Shown: piece after piece, positions 41,374-51,577 of the stretch
How the letters are laid out: the number at the start of each line of letters is the position of its first letter
Numbering within the stretch: the first letter of the stretch is position 1
Assembly (NCBI GenBank): GCA_014904985.1
Contig: MU128980.1
Location: 180,708 to 244,707, forward strand
Length of the DNA: 64,000 nt
From: Hydnum rufescens UP504
Lineage: Eukaryota > Basidiomycota > Agaricomycetes > Cantharellales > Hydnaceae
Direction: 5' to 3'
Made by a program: the position numbers and the translations under genes
The notes under the pieces: generated by a model
Database searches by the model: none
Told to the model about the DNA's origin: nothing
The model's input: the letters and a program-made list of their open reading frames with translations, nothing else

Positions 41374-42123
41374 CAGTGACTGTGTGCCGCATCCCAGGAT
41401 TTAATAGCCGGCATTGGGATGGATCGAGGGGAAATAGATGGGGAGGGGGGTGGCAAGGAGCTCGCCCAACGCTGTACTCTCTTTATAGGTAGATGATATA
41501 AAGGCGCGTTAGTATCCAATTTATTGCAGCGTCTTCGTGGGAAAAGCACGAGTTAACGAACAACGGAGCCGCCCCTATTCCCCCTATTGAGTGGCGAACA
41601 TGATCAACGCCTGTTTTCGCAATTTCAAGGTGGCCAGTACCGCGATAGCGAAGCAGCTAAGTGAGTTGGTATCCACTTGCTCCCCAGAGAAAGGCATTGT
41701 CTCTGTTGGAATATTTGGATGAGTTCATACGAAGTAGTTGCTTCAACGATCTCGGTGTATGATGGCAGCAGATAGAAATATCCAACGGTGGACTCACTCG
41801 CGGCTCTTATAATTAATCTAATTAAGCAGACAAACAAGCAACTGGGGCGTTGGTTTAAAAGAGAAAACGTCCAGGATCTCCTAATCAGGATGGCGCAAAG
41901 GTTCCAGGCGAAGTTGGACGACTCTTGGGGGCAATTAGGCAAACCGACTCTTGCCAACTCAACTCCATCCGAACCATCATGTGTTGGGACTAAGGGGAAT
42001 ATGGAAAATAGACCATATCAGTCCCTCTGGGATGGAGAGGGCGTAGATCGCGGGAGCCGTGCGATGGCTACGTGCTGCCATAGCGCAGTCGTGAGAATCT
42101 CGGTATTTGCCAGTCGCGCGTAG
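41374..42123. other. Intergenic spacer
   Basis: Divergent spacer between the small minus-strand gene and OCT1. Open frames at 41625-42123 on both strands look non-coding. Nothing else recognised. Confidence 0.4.
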
Positions 42124-44631
42124 ATGCTTCCTCGTCACATTTTCTTCCGGTTAAAGCACCATCATGTCGCACACCAACTTCGACGGCCCCTGGGAAGCCG
42201 TACCGCAACGTCCATCGCAACCGGGCTCTCTTCAAAGTCCCGTCTCGCAACGAGCGAATGGGACCTTCAAACGTTGTTTGATAACCCAAACTCGACATTT
42301 CCTCCTTCGTCGCGCTCCTTAAGGCCTACTGGACTCTTTATGAACTCACGCCTGAATAGTCCAGAAGATTTTCAAGCTTTGGCGCATACCACCATACGGC
42401 GTGCAATGGCGATTGTCTCTCGTATCTCAAATGCGCGTGACGGTGGGCCGCAGGAGCTGCGGAATGTGGTGAAGAACTTCGACCGTCTCAGCGACGTTCT
42501 TTGTGGAGTCATTGATATGGCAGAGCTTGTCCGGCAGGCTCACCCCCATCCACAATGGGTTGATGCGTCCAATGAAGCGTACGAAATGTTGTGTTCGGAA
42601 ATGAACGTGCTCAATACGCATACGGGGCTATATGAGGTGAGTGATGGAGTCCACGTGGCAGACAATCTATTCATACTCTACTGATAAGGTACTGCGGACT
42701 GTGATGAATGATAAGGGAATGGTTGCTGATTTCTCGCCAGAAGAGCATGCCGTCGCCCTCATATTTCTTCGAGACTTCGAGCGTTCTGGAATAGATCTTC
42801 CCCCTCTGCAGCGGGAACAGTTTGTTTCCCTTTCGGATGAGATTATTTCGCTTGGACGTCAATTCCTAACATTGGGCACCGGCCCAAGAGGTGTCGTGGA
42901 ATTGTCAATGCCACATCTTCAAAAATCTATGCTTCCAGGGGGGGCATCTGTATTGCGCTCCCTCTCTGCTCAGTCGTCCCCATTTAGCCAGAAGGTCCAG
43001 ATCCACGGCGGCTCCTGGGAAGCACGCATGCTCCTACGCTATTGTGCTGATGAAGGAGTTCGCCGGGACGTCTTCGTTGCGGGAAACATAGCCAACAATG
43101 ATAGCGTCGAAACCTTGGAGGCCCTCCTTCGAGCGCGGGCCTCCGTAGCTCGATTGGCCGGGAACGAAAGCTATGCAGCCATGACACTAGGCGACAAGAT
43201 GGCGAAGACTCCAGGTGAATGTCAACCGTCCCGCCTTGGAATCTATGCTCAATACTTCCTTAGAAAATGTGATGCATTTCCTGCGAGCCTTAGGACATCA
43301 CCATCGACCATTGGCGCTTTCCGAAATTTCTGAACTGGCTCGACAGAAAGCTCAACACTCTTCGCAGTCTGCATCCCCTCAAATCAAAGCCTGGGATCGT
43401 GATTTCTATACGCTAGAAAGTTTTCCGGGTCAATCCTCCATTTCTGGTCACCCCAGCCCGCTTTCCCTCGGCACGGTTTTTAGAGGGCTCTCGCAGCTCT
43501 TCTCGCGGCTATACGGTATCAGCCTTCGTGTCGCAGACACGGCTCCAGGTGAAACTTGGCATTCGGATGTGAAGAAACTCGAGGTTCTGGACGAAGATGC
43601 TGGTGTAATGGGGTGGATTTACGCCGATCTCTTCACTCGTCCAGGGAAACATCGAGGTGCAGCCCATTATACTGTCAGGTGCTCACGTCGTGTGGATCGT
43701 GATGATTGGGTTGGCGATCTTCCTTATAGTGAGGAGCCTGGGAGCCTGGAAGACTCCCCACTTACGCTTTCAATGGATTCCGATTCTGACATGGGGCCAA
43801 GAAGGGTGCGGGGGAAGGAGGGGCTTTATCAGCTCCCGATCGCTGTGCTGTCTTGCGAGTTTGCGAAACCAAATAGGACAGGGGAGGCCACAATCCTGCA
43901 ATGGCATGAAATTGAAACTCTTTTTCATGAGATGGGCCATGCCCTTCACTGTGCGTGTTTTACTTGATTTTAGGAGACTATTTCTGATGTGTGCTGCTGG
44001 TTGGGTGACAGCCATGATTGGGCAAACAGAGTATCATAATGTAGCAGGAACCCGATGTGCTACCGATTTTGTGGAGCTCCCGTCCATCCTTATGGAACAG
44101 TTCTTAGCCTCTGGGGCTGTCCAAGCCCTCCTGACAGGTCAACCGGAATCGGCGCCCATCGTTCCCTCACGATCACGCGGAGCACTCCCTGCGGTTGATG
44201 CACACATTCAAATCCTTCTAGCCACGCTCGACCAACTGTACCACTCTTCTCGGCGCTAGATTCGTCTTTCTCGAGTACCGAAACACTCATGTCCCTTCAG
44301 GATACATTAGGTGTCATTCCCCCTGTCCCAGGAACGGCATGGCAAGCCTCGTTTTGGTCATCTCTACGGGTATGGTGCGACATACTACTCCTACTTGTTT
44401 GACCAGGCTATCGCATCGCGCGTGTGGGCTCGTCTGTTTGAGGCAGATCCACTCAGTCGAGAGACTGGCGAGCGTTATAAGAATGAGGTATTACGCTTTG
44501 GAGGAGGGAGGGATCCTTGGAAGATGGTTGGGCGTCTGCTTGGGGACCCCGAAATCGAGATAGGTGACCAAAAAGCTATGGAAGAGGTGGGGCGCTGGGG
44601 GATTGCCCATTCAATATCAGTTTCACAATAG
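42124..44631 (+). CDS. OCT1: Mitochondrial intermediate peptidase
   Basis: Oct1/MIP is a matrix zinc peptidase (M3 family) that trims an octapeptide from imported proteins. The ATG at 42124 starts [20 protein letters not shown], a basic mitochondrial presequence. Conserved blocks include [45 protein letters not shown] and [12 protein letters not shown], then the zinc site [37 protein letters not shown], and [20 protein letters not shown] near the C-terminus. Two compensating shifts lie near the C-terminus: after LDQLYHSS a TAG appears at 44257 while the true sequence [18 protein letters not shown] continues in another frame. A run of four T at 44352-44355, where three are needed, then returns to the first frame at GHLYGYG. 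As written the protein would lose its last 125 or so residues. Confidence 0.94.
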
Positions 44632-44820
44632 ATGCGGTTTATTCTGTAGCCTCCATTAACTCTATCCTTATAATCCCTCTGCCCATTTGGGGCCATTGTT
44701 CAAAAGAAATCGAATGGGTCGCCTTGAGTGTTAGAATAGAGTTGTATGTGACTCTTCGTCCAACTCCGGAACTTTCCGGGAGTAAATTCAGACCAAGCCC
44801 CAAGCTCCAAGTTAATCATC

Positions 44821-45487
44821 ATGCCTGCCACCCGCACTAAATCTCAAAACACGATCGACTTTCCCGTCAAGAAGAGGACTGCCAGCTCCAAGAAACCTAT
44901 CAAGAGCCCGAAGAAGGTTGTAAAGGATAAAGCCAGCAATTCTCTAACCAATACCCAGTAGGTCCCTCCGATTGGAACGAGCTCAGCTCTACATCACGCT
45001 ATATCTGATGCTTTCTTATCATTCAGTGTTATTCAGGTCTCTTCTCCCGAAGATAATGTCGAATACATGCCTCTGGACCCAGGCGCGCGGTTGGATGAGA
45101 AGCGGTATACTAAGTATCACCGCAGTCTGAAACCGAAGTTCGGAATTGCCGCCCCAGGTGAGTTTATTCCACCCTATGGCTTCTATTGAGAGTGGCTAAG
45201 TCGCCCTCAGTTCATGTCGAGGAACAGAGCAAAGTCCATCAAATTCTTCGCACTTTTGACTTGTCCTATGAATATGGACCGTGCATCGGTGTCTCACGCT
45301 TGACCAGATGGGAGCGGGCTTACAAGCTGGGTCTAAATCCTCCCTCCGAGGTATGGATTCCATCTCTCGCTTCTGGAGCCACTAATATGCATATATATTT
45401 ACCAAGGTGAAAGAGATCCTGGACACTCATGAGGGCCAAACGCTCGACGATATTAAGGAGCCCGTTTTCTTCTCCGAAGGCCTCTAA
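44821..45487 (+). CDS. POLD4: DNA polymerase delta small subunit (POLD4/Cdm1)
   Basis: This is the fourth, non-essential subunit that stabilises DNA polymerase delta. The ATG at 44821 gives MPATRTKSQNTIDFPVKKRT, where QNTIDF resembles a degenerate PCNA-interacting box followed by a Lys-rich nuclear signal (SSKKPIKSPKKVVK). The conserved C-terminal domain is VHQILRTFDLSYEYGPCIGV, then SRLTRWERAYKLGLNPPSEV, with the end at EPVFFSEGL (stop TAA 45485-45487). Four exons join cleanly: the donors at GTAGGT, GTGAGT and GTATGG all restore frame. It sits about 190 bases downstream of OCT1 on the same strand. Confidence 0.93.
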
Positions 45488-46046
45488 AAGTTCACCCACG
45501 ATGCTTGCTCTGTTTCGTTTGGACATGTTTTATATATACCGCCTGTACACCTTTTTATCTACATGTATAATACTTCAAGAAGTATCGTTCCGCCCTACTC
45601 CTTCCAAGTTCACTTGATGAGAGTGTCATCCCGGACCGCGTTGGAATGTGTCTGCTTCAAGTACTGTCATGGTCTGAAGCACAGTCACTAGTGGTGTGAT
45701 TTGGGAATTTTTGGAACTCCCATAGTCTCGTAACCACTAACAGGGGCTGGTCACGAGAGTGGAGAGAGTGACGCCTACGGCCGTGGCATCTTTCAGAACT
45801 TCAAGGAGAAAAGAGATGCCATCACAGAAGGATATGAGCAGGAATGCAGGTGTCCAATTCTCAGCGATCTTTCCAAAAACAACGGGGATGAAGGAGAGTA
45901 AACACGTTAGTGATTTTGGTCCGGGCCACTTCTTGCAGCCAGAAATCCGCAATTACAGTAATTGTGCAGGAGTTGGCAGCAAGATCTTGAGCATACAAAT
46001 CCGTGGCAAGGATGATGATATGAATATCTCGATATTTTACCTGCAA
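45488..46046. other. Intergenic spacer next to retroelement
   Basis: No gene recognised between the POLD4 3' end and the decayed retroelement ORF. Short open frames on both strands are not convincing. Confidence 0.35.
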
Positions 46047-47787
46047 CTACCGGCTGCTCCCGAAGGGCGCCAAGGGCAGGGGACCGAAGGTCCAGGGATT
46101 GTATATACACAGTATAGGTAAGATAAGAGCTGCGTCCATAACCACAGACCTCGAACACCTTCGTCCGGAGGTACCACGTCCAATATCATCTGAGAGTCTG
46201 CATTTGTCTCGTGTCTGCTTTCCCTTCGTCTTCATGGACATATCATAGATTGAGTGAGGCTTTCGTATGCGGGGAGCACGTGGACGGCTAGCTAGGTATC
46301 GGGAGGAGGGCGCTGGCGCCGGACCTCTGCATTTTCTGACAGTTTTCGTTTCCTCTCTGCATGGGGTGGGGTCCACACCTGGTCGTCGATCTCGATTCCG
46401 TTCTCTGGTGCGGGCTGATGGGGTGCTTGGTTGTTGTTGTACTGAGTGGAAGCACTCTTTGGGTCCCTCTTGGGGGCATGCTCTTCGTATTGAGATGTCT
46501 TGCAAGGTTCACCAAGGATGAAAATGGTGTGAGCGTCAAAGAAGTGTCATGCTTCCGGTTCATGCATGAATGTAAAGACCAATGAGGTGGAGTTGCTTTG
46601 GGGGATCTTGTCTGCAGCTATCAGCCATCGTGTAGGGAGTGGGCATATGAAACTGGGGAATTCAGTGACATTCATTGCAATCTCGTCTTTGACTTCAGTT
46701 AGGGTGATCTGAGTTCCATCCCCCTGCCTCAACGGGACATGGTCGAGTTTCACTCAAAAGTATTGGCTGTCAGGGTGTCCTTGAGCCTTTTCCACCGGCG
46801 GGAATATGGCTTCAGCAATAAGGGTCGCATAGGGTTGTAGATCATTGGCTGAGCAAGGGGGGCAGGCAATGGCAATGGGGTTACCAGCCATCGAGTATAG
46901 CACAGACATCACGGTAATGTTGTTTGGGGCGTGTGCCTCACGGAGGCTGCGATTGATGCTGATAACTGTGTCATTGGCAGTCAATCACTTGTCGGCCGGG
47001 ATTGGTGGTGAGACTTGGATATTGAGGCAACCTGGGTGGTTTCGGCATGTTGGGCTTTGAGGGGGTGGGCGGGCAGGAAAGAGCTTTTTGGCTGGGCCTG
47101 TTGGGGTTATGGGTTTCGGACATTCAGAATGCCTCCATGCGCTAGGGGCAGGGGGAGTGGGAATGTTGTCTTTAGCATGGTTTCAAGTGTGTTGACTGGC
47201 TTTTGGGTGGGGCTGGTGTTCAAGGAGTTAGTGAAGGTGTCCGTTGGGAGTTGGATTTGTTTCATGAGCCTGGAGTTGATTTTCATGAACTCAGCATTTG
47301 TTTTCGTCAGTTCGGCATTCATTTTCATAAGCTCAGCATTCATTTTTGTGAGCACAGCATTCATTTCGGTGAGCACAGCATTCATTTCAGTGAGGGCAGC
47401 AAGGATGCGCAAGGTCATCATGTGTTCACCTTCATGAGGTGGAGCGCAGATCTGACATGTTTGCTTACAGTAGTTGGGGTGAGCATCGAAAACAAGCTTG
47501 TGTATGTTCCATATTTGAGCAGTGTGAAATTCATCCAGCGAAGACGCGCCAATCTTGTGGATGAGGCTGTACACTTCAGCGAGGTACATTGATGGGTCAG
47601 AGGGATCAGTCTCCGGGTCGCGTGGGGACGATGTTCTTGCTTGTAAAGGGGTCGGCATAATTGCTGACGATACGACGTGAAGGTCGCGTCGCGTCAGTGA
47701 GATGCAGGAGGTTTTGCTGGTGGTGATGTGGCTGGTACGGTGGTCGGAAAAGAACGTCCGTGGCAAGGAGATCACGGGTGCATCCAT
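46047..47787 (-). mobile_element. Decayed retroelement gag-like ORF1
   Basis: Minus-strand pieces resemble ORF1 (gag-like) proteins of non-LTR elements common in Agaricomycetes. Piece 1 (47787-47107) has MPTPLQARTSSPRDPETD, HKLVFDAHPNYCKQTCQICA and a coiled coil of near-perfect seven-residue repeats. Piece 2 (46984-46754) has ISINRSLREAHAPNNITVMS and PCSANDLQPYATLIAEAIFP. Piece 3 (46753-46547) has TLTEVKDEIAMNVTEFPSF and PTRWLIAADKIPQS. The order is that of the usual ORF1, but the pieces sit in different frames and end without a reverse transcriptase, so the copy is truncated and inactive. The family assignment is from memory of ORF1 layout, not a search. Confidence 0.65.
47255..47405 (-). 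repeat. 21-nt tandem repeat coding for heptads
   Basis: About six diverged copies of a 21-base unit encode the heptad pattern M-N-A-x-L-T-x (EMNAVLTEMNAVLTKMNAEL), an ideal coiled-coil repeat inside the retroelement ORF1. Confidence 0.75.
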
Positions 47788-47810
47788 TTCAAGGTCACGG
47801 CAATCGCCGT

Positions 47811-49119
47811 ATGGATGCGTTTTCCTTTTTGAAGCTCTCGGTGTTCGAACAACCTTGGATTATGTCTTCGCCCAATATGCAGCCATCATACGATCCGAGA
47901 CATCTTTTTCCTGTCCCGTTCGTCCGGGGCTTCACTACATGCACTGAGGATGATCTTCCGAACGTGGGGCATGTATCACGGGTTTTGTTGGCTAGCATCA
48001 AGCCCACGAAGGGTAAACAGGAGATGACAGTGACTGCCCCTCTCTCTAATGGGAATTCAACGAGTACAGCCTGGCGAGCCTTCTATCCTAAAGGGTCCAT
48101 CAATCCATCTGGCGCGATCAAAGGAGGCATTGGATTCTATATTGGAAATTTCCCAACCCTGCAGTGGGAAGAAACTACAGAGATCCTCTTCTCTTATGCA
48201 ATCTACTTTGAGCCTGGGTTTGACTTCCAGTTGCGTGCTGTTGAGATCCGCTTCTGGTCCTCTCTCATGATCGTGGCTTGTTATTCTACGCGTCTCTTGA
48301 TTTGGTATGTTTCCAGGCTGGGGGGGAAACTTCCTGGCCCTTGTAAGATTGTTCTCAAATGATTTTGTACCCTCAAGTTGAGCGGCTTTCGCTCAGATGG
48401 TGGCGCAACGGCAGAACAAGCCTTCGGTTGTTCAGGGGGCCGTTCCGAGGGTCGTGATTCGGTGGGTCTCTACGAAACAGATCCCCGTAGATATTTCTTG
48501 ATGAGAACGGCTTTGGTTGATGAAGTGTTTCTCTTTGCGTCTGATGTGGAGGTAAGCTTGACTGGAGTTCCTAGGCACCAGCGCGTGTAATCACCGGGAT
48601 AGATAGAGAGGGAGGCCTTGGAGAGATATACGCCTATCTTCCCTTGGTACCTTCGAATGATGAACAGCTCTCGAAGATCCCGCCGTTCTCAAGGCGCAAT
48701 CCCGACTACGGATTCAGTATTGGACGCGGGGCCTGGTCATTTCGCCTGGAAAATGGACAGCGATCGCGATCAGGGCCAGACTTAATAGAATTGGAGCTCA
48801 CGATGGTAGTTCTCGTTTATCCCCAGTCCGGTGTGACGTCAGTTAATTTTTTGTCAATAATTTCATTAGGCGAGATTCAAGTCTTCGTGGACGGTGTTTC
48901 TGTGATACACGCCACTGGAGTGGTGCTTCGTGAGCGTGCAGAGACAGTCTTCCGTGGCGCCCACGTCCAAACTTCTTTTTGGAGGATCGTGAGTGGCCCA
49001 AGCATAACTCGAGATGTGGCGACAAATAGAAACTGGTCTCTTTTAGAAGTGCACCATATGCCTCTCCTAAGGACCAGAGTGCTTATTTTGGAGATGTTTC
49101 AGGGGCTGTTGTCGCGTAG
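47811..49119 (+). CDS. Polysaccharide lyase family 14-like protein
   Basis: PL14 enzymes cleave uronic-acid polymers such as alginate or glucuronan. Spliced blocks in order: HLFPVPFVRGFTTCTEDD, STAWRAFYPKGSINPSG, GGIGFYIGNFPTLQ, ILFSYAIYFEPGFDFQ, GGKLPGPYGG, CSGGRSEGRDS-CFSLRLMWRR-like joint, GLGEIYAYLPLVPS, NPDYGFSIGRGAW, GKWTAIAIRARLNRIGAHDG, GEIQVFVDGVSVIHATG, and the end ASPKDQSAYFGDVSGAVVA. Two base shifts break it as written: a C is missing at 48745-48746 (WSFR to PGKWT), and one T too many is in the run 48976-48980 (HVQTSF to GGS). The GGKLPG exon junction is also uncertain. No signal peptide follows the first ATG at 47811, although family members are normally secreted; the 5' end abuts the retroelement, so a leader exon may be lost or unrecognised. 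Confidence 0.82.
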
Positions 49120-49475
49120 AGTTTTATTTGTGACCTCACGGGTGGCTCTGGCCGGGAGGCCTGCCCGATGATGATCGGATCATAATTTGTAATATACGTC
49201 CTGTAGCAACTCGTGTCCACTTGATTTGTTGGGATACTACTCTTCTGTCCGACGCTTCTGTTCGTGTTGTCGGCTAGTATCGAAGTTATTCCAACTACAT
49301 GTGCGCAGGGACCTTTGACTGGCTGTGTGAGACCAACCATTAATTATAACATTACTTTCAGTGACGACCTGCCGTAACTCTGACGCATCCCCCCAGGAAA
49401 CAGGTTTTGAGCTGCTTACAATCACTTCAGACAGAGATTGCTGACCGCCTTCGTTCTAGTCTTCATCGACAAAGA

Positions 49476-51263
49476 ATGGCCCTACGAGAGCTTGCAACAT
49501 ACGCTCCACGAGATTACCTAGCTCCGGTGCCCGACCATGTCCTTCTAAACCTCGCAAATGTCAAAGCCTCGGATGAGGCCCCAAAGCCCCACCCTACCTT
49601 GTTTGGCCCCTCAGTCAGCACGACGACCGTGTTGAGTGACACCCCAAAGTCATCTGCGACAATACCGCCCACTGTCGTTCGGAGTTGGGTGACCAAGAGC
49701 AAAGACGTACGCAAGCACTGCTTGAGAGTTCACCCTTCCATTCATAACTATGCGATAGGCTGTGGGAGGGACTACTACTTTACAAGCGCTCGTCAACCTC
49801 AAAAGCTCCTCCCTCAGATTGTCCCCACTATCCGTCGAATCTAACCACGACGACGGGAGTCCTCACGGCCTGGAGTTCCAATACGATTGCGATTCTGCGA
49901 AATGCAAGATCACGGTCAGTGTTTTGTCGCCAATGACGACGTCATCCGCCGCAGCCACCGAATTCACGACCGTATATGAGTCCAACTTCGATGGTGGCTT
50001 TGGTCGCAGACTGACCCTTGAAGACAGCGTGACCTTGGCACTTTCGCAATACACCTCTTCTCCTAAACCAGCTGCCGACAATTCCGCCCAAGAACCTGCC
50101 GCCCTCCCCGCCCCGACCCACAAACACCGTCTCGCTGCATTTGCATTCAAGCGACGAAATCAGCGAAGTGATGTAGCTGGTCCAGCCCTCAGAGTTGTTG
50201 ATGCGGACGCCATTACTACGAATAGCGACAACGAGAAGAAAGATGAAATAGCGATACGCCTTGCTATTCGTCTAGAAGCATTGAATGCCCACGGTAAGGA
50301 CTCTCAGTACCGTTGTGTGCCGCTTTGATTTCGGCTTCCTGCAGATGGACCGCTGAATACGCCAAATGTACAAACCACAACATTACACATCATGCGCTCT
50401 GGACAAGCTGACCAAGACGAAGATAGCCGGCATTGGTTGGTTCAGGTTGCTCGGCGAGATGCCCAAGTCCGTTCCTTCCGTACAAAGTTTTATTGATGAT
50501 AAATCTGACGGATGTTTCAGATCGGCCCTCATAAGTTCCGTCTACAAGATATCTACGGCCTATCATCCAGTTCGTCGTCGCCGCCTGTTAATTCCCCTCC
50601 AACGATCGAAGATAATGCGGATTCAACCCCTACTTATCCGCCTCAGACTCCAGCTCCCCGTGCTGCAGATGCACATGACACAGAAGGGATGCGGAGCGAG
50701 TGTGTGCTCTGTCTGAGCTTGCCTCGTGAAGTTGTTCTCTTGCCTTGCAGACATCTCGTGGCCTGCAGAGATTGTGCGGTCAACATGGTTGAATACGGTG
50801 CTGGAGGACATTTGCATACATCCGAGCCGACCGGGGGGACCGGGGGAACCGAGGCGGGCGCTACAGAAACTGGTCCTAGAGAAGGCGGAGCAACTGGCCG
50901 AGATGGTGCTCCTCGCCAAAGTAGGCGAAGACGTAGAGCCAAGGGATGGTTCTGTCCTGTTTGCCGACAACGTGAGCCCCACTTGGTTCTATCGTCTGTG
51001 TGATCTGGAATGGCAATTCACATTTCTGTTTAGCGTATACATCGCTTCTGAGAATATCGACCACTACCTCGGAGCCCGAGGCCCCTCCCGCTGCAGCTGT
51101 CACACCCCCTGCTCAGGCTGCTGGTGCGAACCAACGTCCTCAAGGCAGGCTTACCTCGAAACCGGGGTTCTTGCGAGGCCTCTCGCGAAACCCGTCCCAG
51201 ACAGCACCAACGACAGGCATGGACCATCCACTTCAAACTCCTCCATCCGCCGCAAGTGTATGA
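49476..51263 (+). CDS. RING-finger E3 ubiquitin ligase, MGRN1/LOG2-like
   Basis: The layout, an N-terminal beta-rich domain followed by a RING, matches MGRN1-type ligases. The first domain includes ALVNLKSSSLRLSP, LEFQYDCDSAKCKITV and WLVQVARRDAQ-IGPHKFRLQDIYG. The RING reads CVLCLSLPREVVLLPCRHLV, ACRDCAVNM, then a 59-residue Gly/Thr/Arg-rich insert before WFCPVCRQPYTSLLRI. The tail ends DHPLQTPPSAASV at 51263. Exon joins at NAHG-DGPLNTP, RRDAQ-IGPHK and CRQ-PYTSLL all keep frame. The N-terminal exon (MALRELATYAPRDYLAP, ATG 49476) is the least certain part. Confidence 0.84.
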
Positions 51264-51577
51264 CCGCTGTCGGCGACTGAGCAACAGCTTAAATATTGTT
51301 TTGTCTGTCAAGTAGTGTTTTTTCCTTTACCAGCGGTTTCCATCTGGAATTTTTTTACTACCTATCTCGTGCACATTGTACTCTGTGTTCCTTGCGGTAG
51401 CAATCATAAGCCTAGTTCTGCTGGGAAATTCCCAGGTAGTTGTGTATTATGTCAGTGCGGACCTCGGCGATATGCGCAGTAGTTTGTGATGCAAGATTGT
51501 CGCAACGTAAATAATTACTCTTGACATCTATCCTATTGGGTGGAGCTGTGTCTCTTCCCACCCCCGCCCCCCCCTCG

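Noticed and set aside
47015..47592. Long plus-strand open frames rich in Phe, Ile and Ser over the retroelement
   Set aside because: They are the reverse complement of the heptad-repeat coiled coil; the repeat keeps the opposite strand open. The minus-strand reading matches ORF1 layout.
42124..49119. Paired frameshifts considered as programmed ribosomal frameshifting
   Set aside because: No slippery heptamer with a downstream structure is evident, the genes are unrelated, and the sites are plain homopolymers in both directions; error or decay explains them better.
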